From Panulirus ornatus (lineage: Eukaryota; Arthropoda; Malacostraca; Decapoda; Palinuridae): a DNA stretch of 64,000 bases. Of the stretch, positions 10,184 to 25,818 are shown piece after piece. The stretch lies in contig NC_092287.1 in the NCBI RefSeq assembly GCF_036320965.1, positions 10,467,797 through 10,531,796 of the forward strand, written 5' to 3'. Below the pieces are notes generated by a model, which did not search any database, had not been told where the DNA came from, and saw only the letters and a program-made list of their open reading frames with translations. Each line of letters opens with the position of its first letter. Position 1 is the stretch's first letter. The position numbers and the translations under genes are program-made.

Positions 10184-11126
10184 GGTGTGTGATGTCTCCA
10201 TGGTTGTTTAATTTGTTTATGGATGGGGTTGTTAGGGAGGTGAATGCAAGAGTTTTGGAAAACGGGGTAAATATGCAGTCTGTTGTGGATGAGAGAGCTT
10301 GGGAAGTGAGTCAGTTGTTGTTCGCTGATGATACAGCACTGGTGGCTGATTCATGTGAGAAACTGCAGAAGCTGGTGACTGAGTTTGGTAAATTGTGTGA
10401 AAGAAGAAAGCTAAGAGTAAATGTGAATAAGAGCAAGGTTATTAGGTACAGTAGGGTTGAGGGTCAAGTCATTTGGGAGGTAAGTTTGAATGGAGAAAAA
10501 CTGGAGGAAGTGAAGTGTTTTAGATATGTGGGAGTGGATTTGGCAGCGGATGGAACTATGGAAGCGAAAGTGAATCATAGGGTGGGGGAGGGGGCGAAAA
10601 TTTTGGGAGCCTTGAAGAATGTGTGGAAGTCGAGAACATTATCTCGGAAAGCAAAAATGGGTATGCTTGACGGAATAGTGGTTCCAACAGTGTTATATGG
10701 TTGCGAGGCGTGGGCTATAGATAGAGTTGTGCGGAGGAGGATGGATGTGCTGGAAATAAGATGTTTAAGGACAGTATGTGGTGTGAGGTGGTTTGATCGA
10801 GTAAGTAATAATAGGGTAAGAGAGATGTGTGGTAATAAAAAGAGTGTGGTTAAGAGAGCAGAAGAGGGTGTTTTGAAATGATTTGGTCACATAGAGAGAA
10901 TGAGTGAGGAAAGATTGACCAAGAGGATATATGTGTCAGAGGTGGAGGGAACGAGGAGAAGTGGGAGACCAAATTGGAGGTGGAAAGATGGAGTGAAAAA
11001 GATTTTGAGTGATCTGTGCCTGAACATACAGGAGGGTGAAAGGCGTGCAAGAAATAAAGTGAATTGCAATGATGTGGTATACCGGGGTCAACGTGCTGTC
11101 ACTGGATTCAACCAGGGCATGTGAAG
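10122..11126 (+). mobile_element. RTE-like LINE, RT and C-terminal region
   Basis: 5'-truncated copy starting in the RT domain. The frame 10127-10881 encodes LRQGCVMSPWLFNLFMDG, the catalytic FADDTALVADS, the LGVDL-like block (here YVGVDLAADGTMEA), and the C-terminal YGCEAWAIDRVVRRRMDVLE region. A stop replaces the Trp codon at KWFGH near 10880; the frame 10900-11124 continues with GRPNWRWKDGVKKIL. The family is related to RTE-type RTs (clade assignment tentative). The copy stops at GCATGTGAAGCGT, where the inverted arm begins. Confidence 0.88.
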
Positions 11127-11206
11127 CGTGCCGCAAACTTACATTCACTGAGAACCAATCACTTTCCTCTCTTCCTACTCGTACACATATATATGTGTGT
11201 GTGTGG

Positions 11207-11255
<49 letters not shown>

Positions 11256-11411
11256 TGTGTGTGTGTCTGTCTGTCTGTCTGTGTATGTATATGTATATAT
11301 ATGCGCGTGTGTGGGCACCTATGTATATGCATGTGTATGTGGGTGGGTTGGGCCATTCTTTCGTCTGTTTCCTTGCGCTACCTCGCTAACGCGGGAGACA
11401 GCGACAAAGGA
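11127..11411 (+). repeat. Right arm of inverted repeat around a LINE segment
   Basis: Antisense RT segment (11127-11187), a GT/TCTG tract (11189-11290), then the sense LINE 3' tail to GACAGCGACAAAG. It is the reverse complement of 9906-10183. Confidence 0.8.
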
Positions 11412-11424
11412 AAACAAATAAGAA

Positions 11425-11427
<3 letters not shown>

Positions 11428-11509
<82 letters not shown>
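11428..11509. repeat. (AT)n microsatellite
   Basis: About 41 AT units between the LINE tail and the PLE palindrome. Confidence 0.97.
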
Positions 11510-11511
<2 letters not shown>

Positions 11512-11529
11512 CTATGAGTCCACGGGAAA

Positions 11530-11595
11530 AATGAAACACGATAAGTTCCCAAGTGCACTTTCGTGTAATAATCACATCATCAGGGGAGACACAAG
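11530..11595 (-). ncRNA. Hammerhead ribozyme motif, intact core, copy 2 left arm
   Basis: On the minus strand: CTCCC, CTGATGA (11583 to 11577), GTG...CAC stem II, CGAAA (GAAA at 11562 to 11559), palindromic GTGCAC (11558 to 11553), TT, then GGGAAC pairing back to CTCCC. All conserved core positions are present. Monomer folding is limited by the loopless stem III; dimer folding is expected for this class. Confidence 0.72.
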
Positions 11596-11767
11596 AGAGA
11601 AATATAAGTCACTTGATATACATCGAAGAGACGAAGCTAGGACGCCATTTGGTAAACATATGATTGTCCAAAACATACCAATGTATGTTTTAGACAATCA
11701 CATGTTTACCAAATGGCGTCCTAGCTTCGTCTCTTCGATATATATCAACTGACTTATACTTCTCTCT

Positions 11768-11830
11768 TGTGTCTCCCCTGATGATGTGATTATTACACGG
11801 AAGTGCACTTGGGAACTTATCCTGTTTCAT
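11768..11830 (+). ncRNA. Hammerhead ribozyme motif with core mutation, copy 2 right arm
   Basis: CTGATGA at 11778-11784, stem II 11786-11798, then GGAAG instead of GAAAG: the A13-equivalent at 11800 is G. Stem III palindrome and GGGAAC are intact. A13 is part of the essential core, so this arm should be inactive while the opposite arm looks intact. Confidence 0.68.
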
Positions 11831-11884
11831 TTTCCGCCTTGGACTCATAGGAATATCTTGATCACGCGCAAAATTGTGATCCTT

Positions 11885-14770
<2,886 letters not shown>

Positions 14771-14783
14771 AATATGGTAGATA

Positions 14784-14785
<2 letters not shown>

Positions 14786-14857
<72 letters not shown>
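14786..14857. repeat. (AT)n microsatellite
   Basis: About 36 AT units at the LINE 3' end. Confidence 0.97.
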
Positions 14858-14864
<7 letters not shown>

Positions 14865-14879
14865 GTATACATATATTTA

Positions 14880-15126
14880 TATATTCTTCTTTCTTCTTTC
14901 AAACTATTCGCCATTTCCCGCATTAGCGAGGTAGCGTTAAGAACAGAGGACTGAGCCTTTGAGGGACTACCCTCACCTGGCCCAATTCTCTGTTCCTTCT
15001 TTTGGAAAATTAAAAAAAAAAACGAGAGGGGAGGATGTCCAGCCCCCCGCTCCCTCACCTTTTAGTCGCCTTCTACGACACGCAGGGAATACGTGGGAAG
15101 TATTCTTGCTCCCCTATCCCCAGGGA
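14880..15126 (-). mobile_element. SINE-like 240-bp repeat, copy
   Basis: Antisense copy with all blocks from AACTATTCGCCATTTCCCGC to CTCCCCTATCCCCAGGGATA. Flanked by AT-rich tracts on both sides. Confidence 0.8.
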
Positions 15127-15134
15127 TATATATT

Positions 15135-15500
15135 TATATATATATTTATATATATATATACATATAATATAGTTCAGGGACTAGAAGTGAACAGCTATGA
15201 CAAATATCAGGATTGCCTTTTTGCGATTTCTGGTTGAATTGTTTAGGTATAAAACCCAGATTAGCTTCACTTTATTACCTACCGTTATACAATTTTTCCT
15301 GTACCTCAGATTGCTTCTGACGTCGACTCCAATATTGCTTTTCTTCATTCAATTCAGACCTCGGATTCATAAGAAAAAAAAAGTGGTTTATAGTAATCCT
15401 GTTTCCAGATGACATAACTTCACATTTATCTTATATTTCACATGACACTTTTCGGATCAGTTTTTTTAAGTATGTTGAGGGATCTCTGAAGTTGTTTTAA
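15135..15500. other. Unassigned sequence
   Basis: No recognisable coding or repeat feature. Confidence 0.4.
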
Positions 15501-15501
15501 G

Positions 15502-15735
15502 TCATAGTGAGTATAGCTTCATCCATGACGAGGCCTTAGATCTAAGGCTCATATCTAAGTCGATGATATAGATTTTGACATTTTGGAGGCCGAGGACCCC
15601 TGCTCCATGTGGCACTCCACTTCTTACGTGCAACCATTTGTGTCGTACTTTATTGAAAGCCATTTTAAAAGTCCAAAGAACATTATATCGTTGGGTAAGT
15701 TTGAATCCCGCAGTTGTATATGGCACTTAAAAAAA
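15502..15735 (-). pseudogene. CR1-like LINE reverse transcriptase remnant
   Basis: The minus-strand frame reads MAFNKVRHKWL, then VRSGVPHGAGVLG, then IDLDMSLRSKASS. This matches the CR1/jockey-group order of the KAFDKV palm motif, the SGVPQGSVLGPLLF motif and the INDL motif, with an internal deletion between the first two. The catalytic FADD box is not seen. Old, inactive insertion. Confidence 0.7.
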
Positions 15736-16000
15736 GAATCGGATAGATTTTTCTTCTAAAGGAAAGAGGATTACCCGTTGCACAAGCCAGGCTGATTTTC
15801 CAATATTATAATGTGATCCTGTTGAACTTTTTGAATTTTTTTTTGTTTAAATTCTTTTTTTTTTTTTCCAATATCCACTGAAACCAGTGTAAGGCTAATT
15901 GCTAGGTGAATCAGAGTGAATATCTTATTACGTACATATATCCCGGTGTTGTATTCTGCCGTAGAGAATTTCGTTTTCTTTTTTTTGCGTGCTGCATTCA

Positions 16001-16001
<1 letters not shown>
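15736..16001. other. Unassigned AT-rich spacer
   Basis: T-runs near 15836-15870. Nothing recognisable. Confidence 0.4.

Positions 16002-16067
<66 letters not shown>
16002..16067. repeat. (AT)n microsatellite
   Basis: About 33 AT units upstream of the antisense SINE-like copy. Confidence 0.97.
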
Positions 16068-16069
<2 letters not shown>

Positions 16070-16311
16070 CTTTTCTTTTTCTTTCAAACTATTCGTCATT
16101 TCCCGCGTTAGCGAGGTAGCGTTAAGAACAGAGGACTGGGCCTTTGAGGGAATATCCTCACCTGGCCCCCTTCTCTGTTCCTTCTTTTGGAAAATTAAAA
16201 AAAAAAAAAACGAGAGGGGAGGATTTCCAGCCCCCCCGCTCCCTCCCCTTTTAGTCGCCTTTCTACGACACGCAGGGAACACGTGGGAAGTATTCTTTCT
16301 CCCCTATCCCC

Positions 16312-16316
<5 letters not shown>
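16068..16316 (-). mobile_element. SINE-like 240-bp repeat, copy
   Basis: Antisense, complete copy with a longer A-run (about 16197-16210). Flanked on both sides by (AT)n. Confidence 0.82.

Positions 16317-16395
<79 letters not shown>
16315..16395. repeat. (AT)n plus T-run
   Basis: About 53 bp AT followed by about 28 T. It separates two SINE-like copies of opposite orientation. Confidence 0.95.
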
Positions 16396-16516
16396 CCAAA
16401 AGAAGGAACAGAGGAGAGGTCCAGGTGAGGATATTCCCTCAGGGGCCCAGTCCTCTGTTCTTAACGCTACCTCGCTATCGCGGGAAATAGCGAATAGTAT
16501 GAAGAAAGAAGAAGAA

Positions 16517-16519
<3 letters not shown>
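16396..16519 (+). mobile_element. SINE-like 240-bp repeat, 3' half
   Basis: Sense copy beginning at the T-run (CCAAAAGAAGGAACAGAG) and running to the 3' tail. Facing the complete antisense copy, it forms an inverted repeat with it. Confidence 0.78.

Positions 16520-16592
<73 letters not shown>
16520..16592. repeat. (AT)n microsatellite
   Basis: About 36 AT units. Confidence 0.97.
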
Positions 16593-16595
<3 letters not shown>

Positions 16596-17666
16596 TATAA
16601 CGATTGTATTTCCTTCATCGTTGGAGCTTCTGATAATACTTTGTTCTCTTTTGATATCGTACCTCTGGCGTTAACGTTCATTAAACTGAATTTCCTTTGC
16701 TATTTCTATTTTCTTTTTAGTGGCCTTGGGATTCATTTATCTGGATCCAATCTTCATTTATCAGGACCCGATTTGCATATCTATATTCCTGTTGGTATCA
16801 ATTGATCTAATCCTCTTTTCTGTCTTCATTTTACCCGAGTTCAGTGGGTTAGAAATCCCATTTACCCAGACCTGGTCACCAGTGACCAGGTCTGGTTGAC
16901 CTGACCTACTTACACCAAATATACGGGGTCACGTATACTCGCTCCTGTCTCTGTCATCTTCTGTATTGCTGAATTATCTTCTTATCTTTTTTTTTTCACT
17001 GTCTGTTGTATCCTATTGTTCCATATTGGGCCTAAATGGGCTTACGTATCATTTTGTTCATTCAAGTGGAATCTTCTTCGGCCACAGAGGATCTAATCAC
17101 AACTGAAGTAGCCCTAGAGATCTAGGAAAAACAAATCCTTTCCTTACAAAGGGATTCAACTTGACTCTCGACACTTAGCGCTTGGTGTCAGTCAACAAGC
17201 ATATATCTAGGCTGTTCTGGCATCAATAACTTCCTATAGTTCCCCTCTTGACACTACAAATTTGACCCTTAAACACTTGTCTATTACTTCTTTTGACCTC
17301 GCTTTTTTGTCCTCACCTGACCTAAGAATTCTACCTCTTCAGAGGTGATGATGTACATGTGATTGGATCCCACCTAGATTAATGAAGGACCTCTACGTTG
17401 GCTCATCCCCAGAAAGGACAGAATTTCTTCCATGTAATGCCCACGGAACTCCTGGTCTATCCTTGTCTTGTTAGGGTATGTTCAGCCAGAGTGATACAAG
17501 GATCTATCAGTAGACAGACTCATGATACCTTTTCCATCGAGAAGATGACTATAAATCATTTCCCATCAGAAAATTAATTCGCTATCTTTTATTACGTCAG
17601 TAAAGTGACTATATGTCTTTCTCCTCAGTAAAGTACCTCTGCATCATTATCACCAACAGTGTAACT

Positions 17667-17667
<1 letters not shown>
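16593..17667. other. Unassigned unique sequence with one hairpin
   Basis: About 1.1 kb with no recognisable gene or transposon. CCAGACCTGGTC (16866-16877) and its exact reverse complement (16884-16895) form a 12-bp hairpin with a 6-nt loop. Confidence 0.5.

Positions 17668-17709
<42 letters not shown>
17668..17709. repeat. (AT)n microsatellite
   Basis: AT tract with one GT interruption. Confidence 0.95.
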
Positions 17710-17713
<4 letters not shown>

Positions 17714-17938
17714 GGGGATAGGGAAGAAAGAATACTTCTCACGTATTCCCTGCGTGTCGTAGAAGGCGACTAAAAGGGAAGGGAGCGGGGGGCTGGAAAT
17801 CCTCCCCTCTCGCTTTTTAATTTTCCAAAAGAAGGAACAGAGAAGGGGCCAAGTGAGGATATTCCCTCAAAGGCTCAGTCCTCTGTTCTTAACGCTACCT
17901 CGCTAACGCGGGAAATGACGAATAGTATGAAAGAAGAA
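17710..17938 (+). mobile_element. SINE-like 240-bp repeat, copy
   Basis: Sense copy from CCCTGGGGATAGGG to GAATAGTATGAAAGAAG, with AT tracts on both sides. Confidence 0.82.
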
Positions 17939-17939
17939 A

Positions 17940-17941
<2 letters not shown>

Positions 17942-18036
<95 letters not shown>

Positions 18037-18040
18037 TTTT
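17942..18040. repeat. (AT)n plus T-run
   Basis: About 78 bp AT then about 21 T, joining a SINE-like copy to the antisense LINE tail. Confidence 0.95.
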
Positions 18041-18754
18041 ATACTTTGTCGCTGTCTCCCGCGTTTGCGAGGTAGCGCAAGGAAACAGACGAAAGAAATG
18101 GCCCAACCCCCCCCCCCCCCCCATACACATGTACATACACACGTCCACACACGCAAATATACATACCTACACAGCTTTCCATGATTTACCCCAGACGCTT
18201 CACATGCCCTGATTCAATCCACTGACAGCACGTCAACCCCTGTATACCACATGACTCCAATTCACTCTATTTCTTGCCCTCCTTTCACCCTCCTGCATGT
18301 TCAGGCCCCGATCACACAAAATCTTTTTCACTCCATCTTTCCACCTCCAATTTGGTCTCCCTCTTCTCCTCGTTCCCTCCACCTCCGACACATATATCCT
18401 CTTGGTCAATCTCTCCTCACTCATTCTCTCCATGTGCCCAAACCATTTCAAAACACCCTCTTCTGCTCTCTCAACCACGCTCTTTTTATTTCCACACATC
18501 TCTCTTACCCTTACGTTACTTACTCGATCAAACCACCTCACACCACACATTGTCCTCAAACATCTCATTTCCAGCACATCCATCCTCCTGCGCACATCTC
18601 TATCCATAGCCCACGCCTCGCAACCATACAACATTGTTGGAACCGCTATTCCCTCAAACATACCCATTTTTGCTTTCCGAGATAATGTTCTCGACTTCCA
18701 CACATTTTTCAAGGCTCCCAAAATTTTCGCCCCCTCCCCCACCCTATGATCCAC
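18041..18754 (-). mobile_element. RTE-like LINE, C-terminal region and 3' UTR
   Basis: The antisense LINE frame 18233-18754 encodes the end of the protein: GALKNVWKSRTLSRKAKMGM, YGCEAWAMDRDVRRRMDVLE, KWFGHMERMSEERLTKRI and GRPNWRWKDGVKKIL. It is truncated at the 5' side in an AT/GT tract. Within the fragment the frame is open. Confidence 0.88.
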
Positions 18755-18755
<1 letters not shown>

Positions 18756-18787
<32 letters not shown>

Positions 18788-18793
18788 GGTGTG
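18756..18793. repeat. AT/(GT)n microsatellite
   Basis: Short AT then GT run at the truncation point of the LINE. Confidence 0.9.
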
Positions 18794-19065
18794 TTATTGG
18801 ACTCCTGCTGCACAAGGTTACAAAGTGAGGAACAAGTCACTTTTAGTGTGACTGTATCACCGGGAACACAGCCTCGTCAAAGAACATCTCACTCCAAAGG
18901 AGTCCACATTTTCCCTGCTACTGGAAGTAGCGCAGCCTTGAGCTGCAGGATAACCTTCACAGAGTCTCAGCTAACACCAGGACTCATCACAGCTGATGAT
19001 AAGAGAAATATGCAGGAGATACTACGGTGTGACCAGCGAGTGTACAACTCCTTCCCTGTACAGTA
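18794..19065. other. Unassigned sequence with an open frame
   Basis: A + frame stays open through this stretch (for example TFSVTVSPGTQPRQR and SSAALSCRITFTES) but no family is recognised and there are no clear splice boundaries. A coding exon is possible but unsupported. Confidence 0.25.
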
Positions 19066-19074
19066 CAAACACAC

Positions 19075-19107
<33 letters not shown>

Positions 19108-19122
19108 CACACACGCACACAA

Positions 19123-19153
<31 letters not shown>

Positions 19154-19205
19154 CACACACATACGTTCATATACACATACAGACATACATACATACATAT
19201 ACATA

Positions 19206-19239
<34 letters not shown>

Positions 19240-19290
19240 CATTACATAAATACATACATATACTATACATGCATACATACATACATTTTT
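19066..19290. repeat. (CA)n-(CATA)n compound microsatellite
   Basis: About 95 bp imperfect CA followed by about 120 bp of CATA with CATATA interruptions. Confidence 0.95.
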
Positions 19291-19304
19291 TTTTGTTGTT
19301 GTTA

Positions 19305-20822
19305 TACTTTGTCGCTGTCTCCCGAGTTTACGAGGTAGCGCAAGGAAACAGACGAAACAAATGGCCCAACCTCCCCCCCATACACATGTATATACATACG
19401 TCCACGCACGCAAATATACATACCTACACAGCTTTCCATGGTTTACCCCAGACGCTACACATGCCTTGATTCAATCCACTGACAGCACGTCAACCCCGGT
19501 ATACCACATCGCTCCAATTCACTCTATTCCTTGCCCTCCTTTCACCCTCCTGCATGTTCAGGCCCCGATCACACAAAATCTTTTTCACTCCATCTTTCCA
19601 CCTCCAATTTGGTCTCCCTCTTCTCCTCGTTCCCTCCACCTCCGACACATATATCCTCTTGGTCAATCTTTCCTCACTTATTCTCTCCATGTGCTCAAAC
19701 CACTTCAAAACACCCTCTTCTGCTCTCTCAACCACGCTCTTTTTATTTCCACACATCTCTCTTACCCTTACGTTACTCACTCGATCAAACCACCTCACAC
19801 CACACATTGTCCTCAAACATCTCATTTCCAGCACATCCATCCTCCTGCGCACAACTTTATCCATAGCCCACGCCTCGCAACCATACAACATTGTTGGAAC
19901 CACTATTCCTTCAAACATACCCATTTTTGCTTTCCGAGATAATGTTCTCGACTTCCACACATTCTTCAAGGCCCCCAGAATTTTCGCCCCCTCCCCCACC
20001 CTATGATCCACTTCCGCTTCCATGGTTCCATCCGCTGCCAGATCCACTCCCAGATATCTAAAACACTTCACTTCCTCCAGTTTTTCTCCATTCAAACTCA
20101 CCTCCCAATTGACTTGACCCTCAACCCTACTGTACCTAATAACCTTGCTCTTATTCACATTTACTCTTAACTTTCTTCTTCCACACACTTTACCAAACTC
20201 AGTCACCAGCTTCTACAGTTTCTCACATGAATCAGCCACCAGCGCTGTATCATCAGCGAACAACAACTGACTCACTTCCCAAGCTCTCTCATCCCCAACA
20301 GACTTCATACTTGCCCCTCTTTCCAAAACTCTTGCATTTACCTCCCTAACAACACCATCCATAAACAAATTAAACAACCATGGAGACATCACACACCCCT
20401 GCCGCAAACCTACATTCACTGAGAACCAATCACTTTCCTCTCTTCCTACACGTACACATGCCTTACATCCTCGATAAAAACTTTTCACTGCTTCTAACAA
20501 CTTTCCTCCCACACCATATATTCTTAATACCTTCCACAGAGCATCTCTATCAACTCTATCATATGCCTTCTCCAGATCCATAAATGCTACATACAAATCC
20601 ATTTGCTTTTCTAAGTATTTCTCACATACATTCTTCAAAACAAACACCTGATCCACACATCCTCTACCACTTCTGAAACCACACTGCTCTTCCCCAATCT
20701 GATGCTCTGTACATGCCTTCACCCTCTCAATCAATACCCTCCCATATAATTTACCAGGAATACTCAACAAACTTATACCTCTGTAATTTGAGCACTCACT
20801 CTTATCCCCTTTGCCTTTGTAC
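19305..20822 (-). mobile_element. RTE-like LINE, RT to 3' end
   Basis: Antisense copy with only one clear coding defect: the CTGCAG of the KLQKLVTEFG motif has become CTGTAG on the sense strand (about 20211-20216), splitting the frame into 20213-20822 (KGKGDKSECSNYRG, GISLLSIPGKLYGRVL, CGFRSGRGCVDQVF, MDLEKAYDRV, FADDTALVADS) and 19490-20206 (C-terminal region). It is 5'-truncated in a CATA tract at the Lys-Gly-Lys motif. Confidence 0.9.
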
Positions 20823-20862
20823 ATACATACATACATACATACATAAATTTTTTTTTTCTTTG
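20818..20862. repeat. (CATA)n and T-run
   Basis: Seven or so CATA units then AAATTTT-type sequence linking two LINE copies of the same orientation. Confidence 0.92.
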
Positions 20863-21716
20863 CTTTGTCGCTGTCTCCCGCGTTTGCGAGGTAGCGCAAG
20901 GAAACAGACGAAAGAAATGGCCCAACCCACCCCCATACACATGTATATACATACGTCCACACACGCAAATATACATACCTACACAGCTTTCCATGGTTTA
21001 CCCCAGACGCTTCACATGCCCTGATTCAGTCCACTGACAGCACGTCAACCCCGGTATACCACATCGATCCAATTCACTCTATTCCTTGCCCTCCTTTCAC
21101 CCTCCTGCATGTTCAGGCCCCGATCACACAAAATCTTTTTCACTCCATCTTTCCACCTCCAATTTGGTCTCCCACTTCTCCTCGTTCCCTCCACCTCCGA
21201 CACATATATCCTCTTGGTCAATCTTTCCTCACTCATTCTCTCCATGTGCCCAAACCATTTCAAAACACCCTCTTCTGCTCTCTCAACCACGCTCTTTTTA
21301 TTTCCACACATCTCTCTTACCTTTACGTTACTTACTCGATCAAACCACCTCACACCACACATTGTCCTCAAACATCTCATTTCCAGCACATCCATCCTCC
21401 TGCGCACAACTCTATCCATAGCCCACGCCTCGCAACCATACAACATTGTTGGAGCTTCTATTCCTTCAAACATACCCATTTTTGCTTTCCGAGATAATGT
21501 TCTCGACTTCCACACATTTTTCAAGGCTCCCAGGATTTTCGCCCCCTCCCCCACCCTATGATCCACTTCCGCTTCCATGGTTCCATCCGCTGCCAGATCC
21601 ACTCCCAGATATCTAAAACACTTTACTTCCTCCAGTTTTTCTCCATTCAAACTTACCTCCGAGTTGACTTGACCCTCAACCCTACTGTACCTAATTACCT
21701 TGCTCTTATTCACATA
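20863..21716 (-). mobile_element. RTE-like LINE, C-terminal region and 3' UTR
   Basis: The antisense frame 21045-21716 is open from [19 protein letters not shown] through LGVDLAADGTMEAEVDHRV to the end. It is truncated at the codons for VNKSK in an AT tract. Its sequence is very close to the copies at 18.0-20.8 kb. Confidence 0.88.
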
Positions 21717-21717
21717 A

Positions 21718-21804
<87 letters not shown>

Positions 21805-21826
21805 TAGATATATATACATACATACA

Positions 21827-21860
<34 letters not shown>

Positions 21861-21938
21861 CATACATTCATACATACATGCATAAATATATACATACATA
21901 CATACATACATACATACATGCATACATACATACATACA
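21717..21938. repeat. (AT)n-(GATA)n-(CATA)n compound microsatellite
   Basis: About 40 bp AT, 55 bp GATA and 125 bp CATA, at the truncated LINE 5' end. Confidence 0.96.
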
Positions 21939-23964
<2,026 letters not shown>

Positions 23965-23967
<3 letters not shown>

Positions 23968-23975
23968 TATAGATG

Positions 23976-24006
<31 letters not shown>

Positions 24007-24031
24007 ATATATATTTATATTTATTTATTAT
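23965..24031. repeat. (ATCT)n and AT-rich tract
   Basis: Short tetranucleotide run between LINE copies of opposite orientation. Confidence 0.9.
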
Positions 24032-25818
24032 ACTTTGTCGCTGTCTCCCGCGTTTGCGAGGTAGCGCAAGGAAACAGACGAAAGAAATGGCCCCCCCCCC
24101 CATACACATGTATATACATACGTCCACACACGCAAATATACATACCTACACAGCTTTCCATGGTTTACCCCAGACGCTTCACAATCCCTGCTTCAATCCG
24201 CTGACAGCACGTCAACCCCGGTATACCACATCGCTCCAATTCACTCTATTCCTTGCCCTCCTTTCACCCTCCTGCATGTTCAGGCCCCGATCACACAAAA
24301 TCTTTTTCACTCCATCTTTCCACCTCCAATTTGGTCTCCCTCTTCTCCTTGTTCCCTCCACCTCCGACACATATATCCTCTTGGTCAATCTTTCCTCACT
24401 CATCCTCTCCATGTGCCCAAACCACTTCAAAACACCCTCTTCTGCTCTCTCAACCACGCTCTTTTTATTTCCACACATCTCTCTTACCCTTACGTTACTC
24501 ACTCGATCAAACCACCTCACACCACACATTGTCCTCAAACATCTCATTTCCAGCACATCCATCCTCCTGCGCACAACTCTATCCATAGCCCACGCCTCGC
24601 AACCATACAACATTGTTGGAACCACTATTCCTTCAAACATACCCATTTTTGCTTTCCGAGATAATGTTCTCGACTTCCACACATTCTTCAAGGCCCCCAG
24701 GATTTTCGCCCCCTCCCCCACCCTATGATCCACTTCCGCTTCCATGGTTCCATCCGCTGCCAGATCCACTCCCAGATATCTAAAACACTTCACTTCCTCC
24801 AGTTTTTCTCCATTCAAACTCACCTCCCAATTGACTTGACCCTCAACCCTACTGTACCTAATAACCTTGCTCTTATTCACATTTACTCTTAACTTTCTTC
24901 TTCCACACACTTTTCCAAACTCAGTCACCAGCTTCTGGGGTTTCTCACATGAATCAGCCACCAGCGCTGTATCATCAGCGAACAACAACTGACTCACTTC
25001 CCAAGCTCTCTCATCCCCAACAGACTTCATACTTGCCCCTCTTTCCAAAACTCTTGCATTTACCTCCCTAACAACCCCATCCTTAAACAAATTAAACAAC
25101 CATGGAGACATCACACACCCCTGCCGCAAACCTGCATTCACTGAGAACCAATCACTTTCCTCTCTTCCTACACGTACACATGCCTTACATCCTCGATAAA
25201 AACTTTTCACTGCTTCTAACAACTTTCCTCCCACACCATATATTCTTAATACCTTCCACAGAGCATCTCTATCAACTCTATCATATGCCTTCTCCAGATC
25301 CATAAATGCTACATACAAATCCATTTGCTTTTCTAAGTATTTCTCACATACATTCTTCAAAGCAAACACCTGATCCACACATCCTCTACCACTTCTGAAA
25401 CCACACTGCTCTTCCCCAATCTGATGCTCTGTACATGCCTTCACCCTCTCAATCAATACCCTCCCATATAATTTACCAGGAATACTCAACAAACTTATAC
25501 CTCTGTAATTTGAGCACTCACTCTTATCCCCTTTGCCTTTGTACAATGGCACTATGCACGCATTCCGCCAATCCTCAGGCACCTCACCATGAGTCATACA
25601 TACATTAAATAACCTTACCAACCAGTCAACAATACAGTCACCCCCTTTTTTAATAAATTCCACTGCAATACCATCCAAACCTGCTGCCTTGCCGGCTTTC
25701 ATCTTCCGCAAAGCTTTCACTACCTCTTCTCTGTTTACCAAATCATTTTCCCTAACCCTCTCACTTTGCACACCACCTCGACCAAAACACCCTATATCTG
25801 CCACTCTATCATCAAACA
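24032..25818 (-). mobile_element. RTE-like LINE, RT to 3' end, frame intact
   Basis: Antisense copy from the tail GACAGCGACAAAG (near 24032) back to the linker before the RT (FDDRVADIGCFGRG). It joins a sense copy head to head at 25814-25820. It shares about 1.2 kb of near-identical inverted sequence with that copy (25.82-27.07 kb). Confidence 0.9.
24212..25818 (-). CDS. LINE reverse transcriptase ORF (endonuclease missing)
   Basis: This is the only long unbroken LINE frame in the window, about 535 codons. Order from the N-terminal side: linker KALRKMKAGKAAGLDGIAVE, WRNACIVPLYKGKGDKSECS, GISLLSIPGKLYGRVLIERV, CGFRSGRGCVDQVFALKN, MDLEKAYDRVDRDALWKVL, LRQGCVMSPWLFNLF, catalytic FADDTALVADSC (codons around 24960-24985), then the thumb and C-terminal region ending NRVNWSDVVYRG. 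RT motifs look complete. No endonuclease or start codon of its own survives. The open frame extends about 61 codons further (to 26002) into the antisense of the neighbouring copy, giving an accidental chimeric N-terminus. Autonomous retrotransposition is not expected. Confidence 0.85.

Larger units (their letters stand above)
11512..11852. repeat. PLE terminal inverted repeat (hairpin), copy 2
   Basis: Arms of about 168 bp (11512-11679 and 11684-11852) are reverse complements around a CAAT centre. Both outer ends carry CCTATGAGTCC / GGACTCATAGG. The right flank continues GAATATCTTGATCACGCGCA, outside the palindrome. Each arm holds a hammerhead motif, as in the copy at the left edge of the window. 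Confidence 0.85.

Noticed and set aside
10321..10345. CTGATGA in GTTCGCTGATGATACAG as a hammerhead core
   Set aside because: It is the FADD codons of the LINE RT. No stems or GAAA in register, and it recurs in every RT copy.
16411..16430. Assembly vector or adapter contamination around the repeated AAGAAGGAACAGAG blocks
   Set aside because: The block is part of the 240-bp repeat with diverged old copies (9.6 and 28.7 kb), so it is genomic.
18796..19065. Ig-like coding exon in the open frame with SCRITFTES
   Set aside because: No second Cys/Trp pattern, no matching donor or acceptor, and flanked by microsatellites. Kept only as unassigned.
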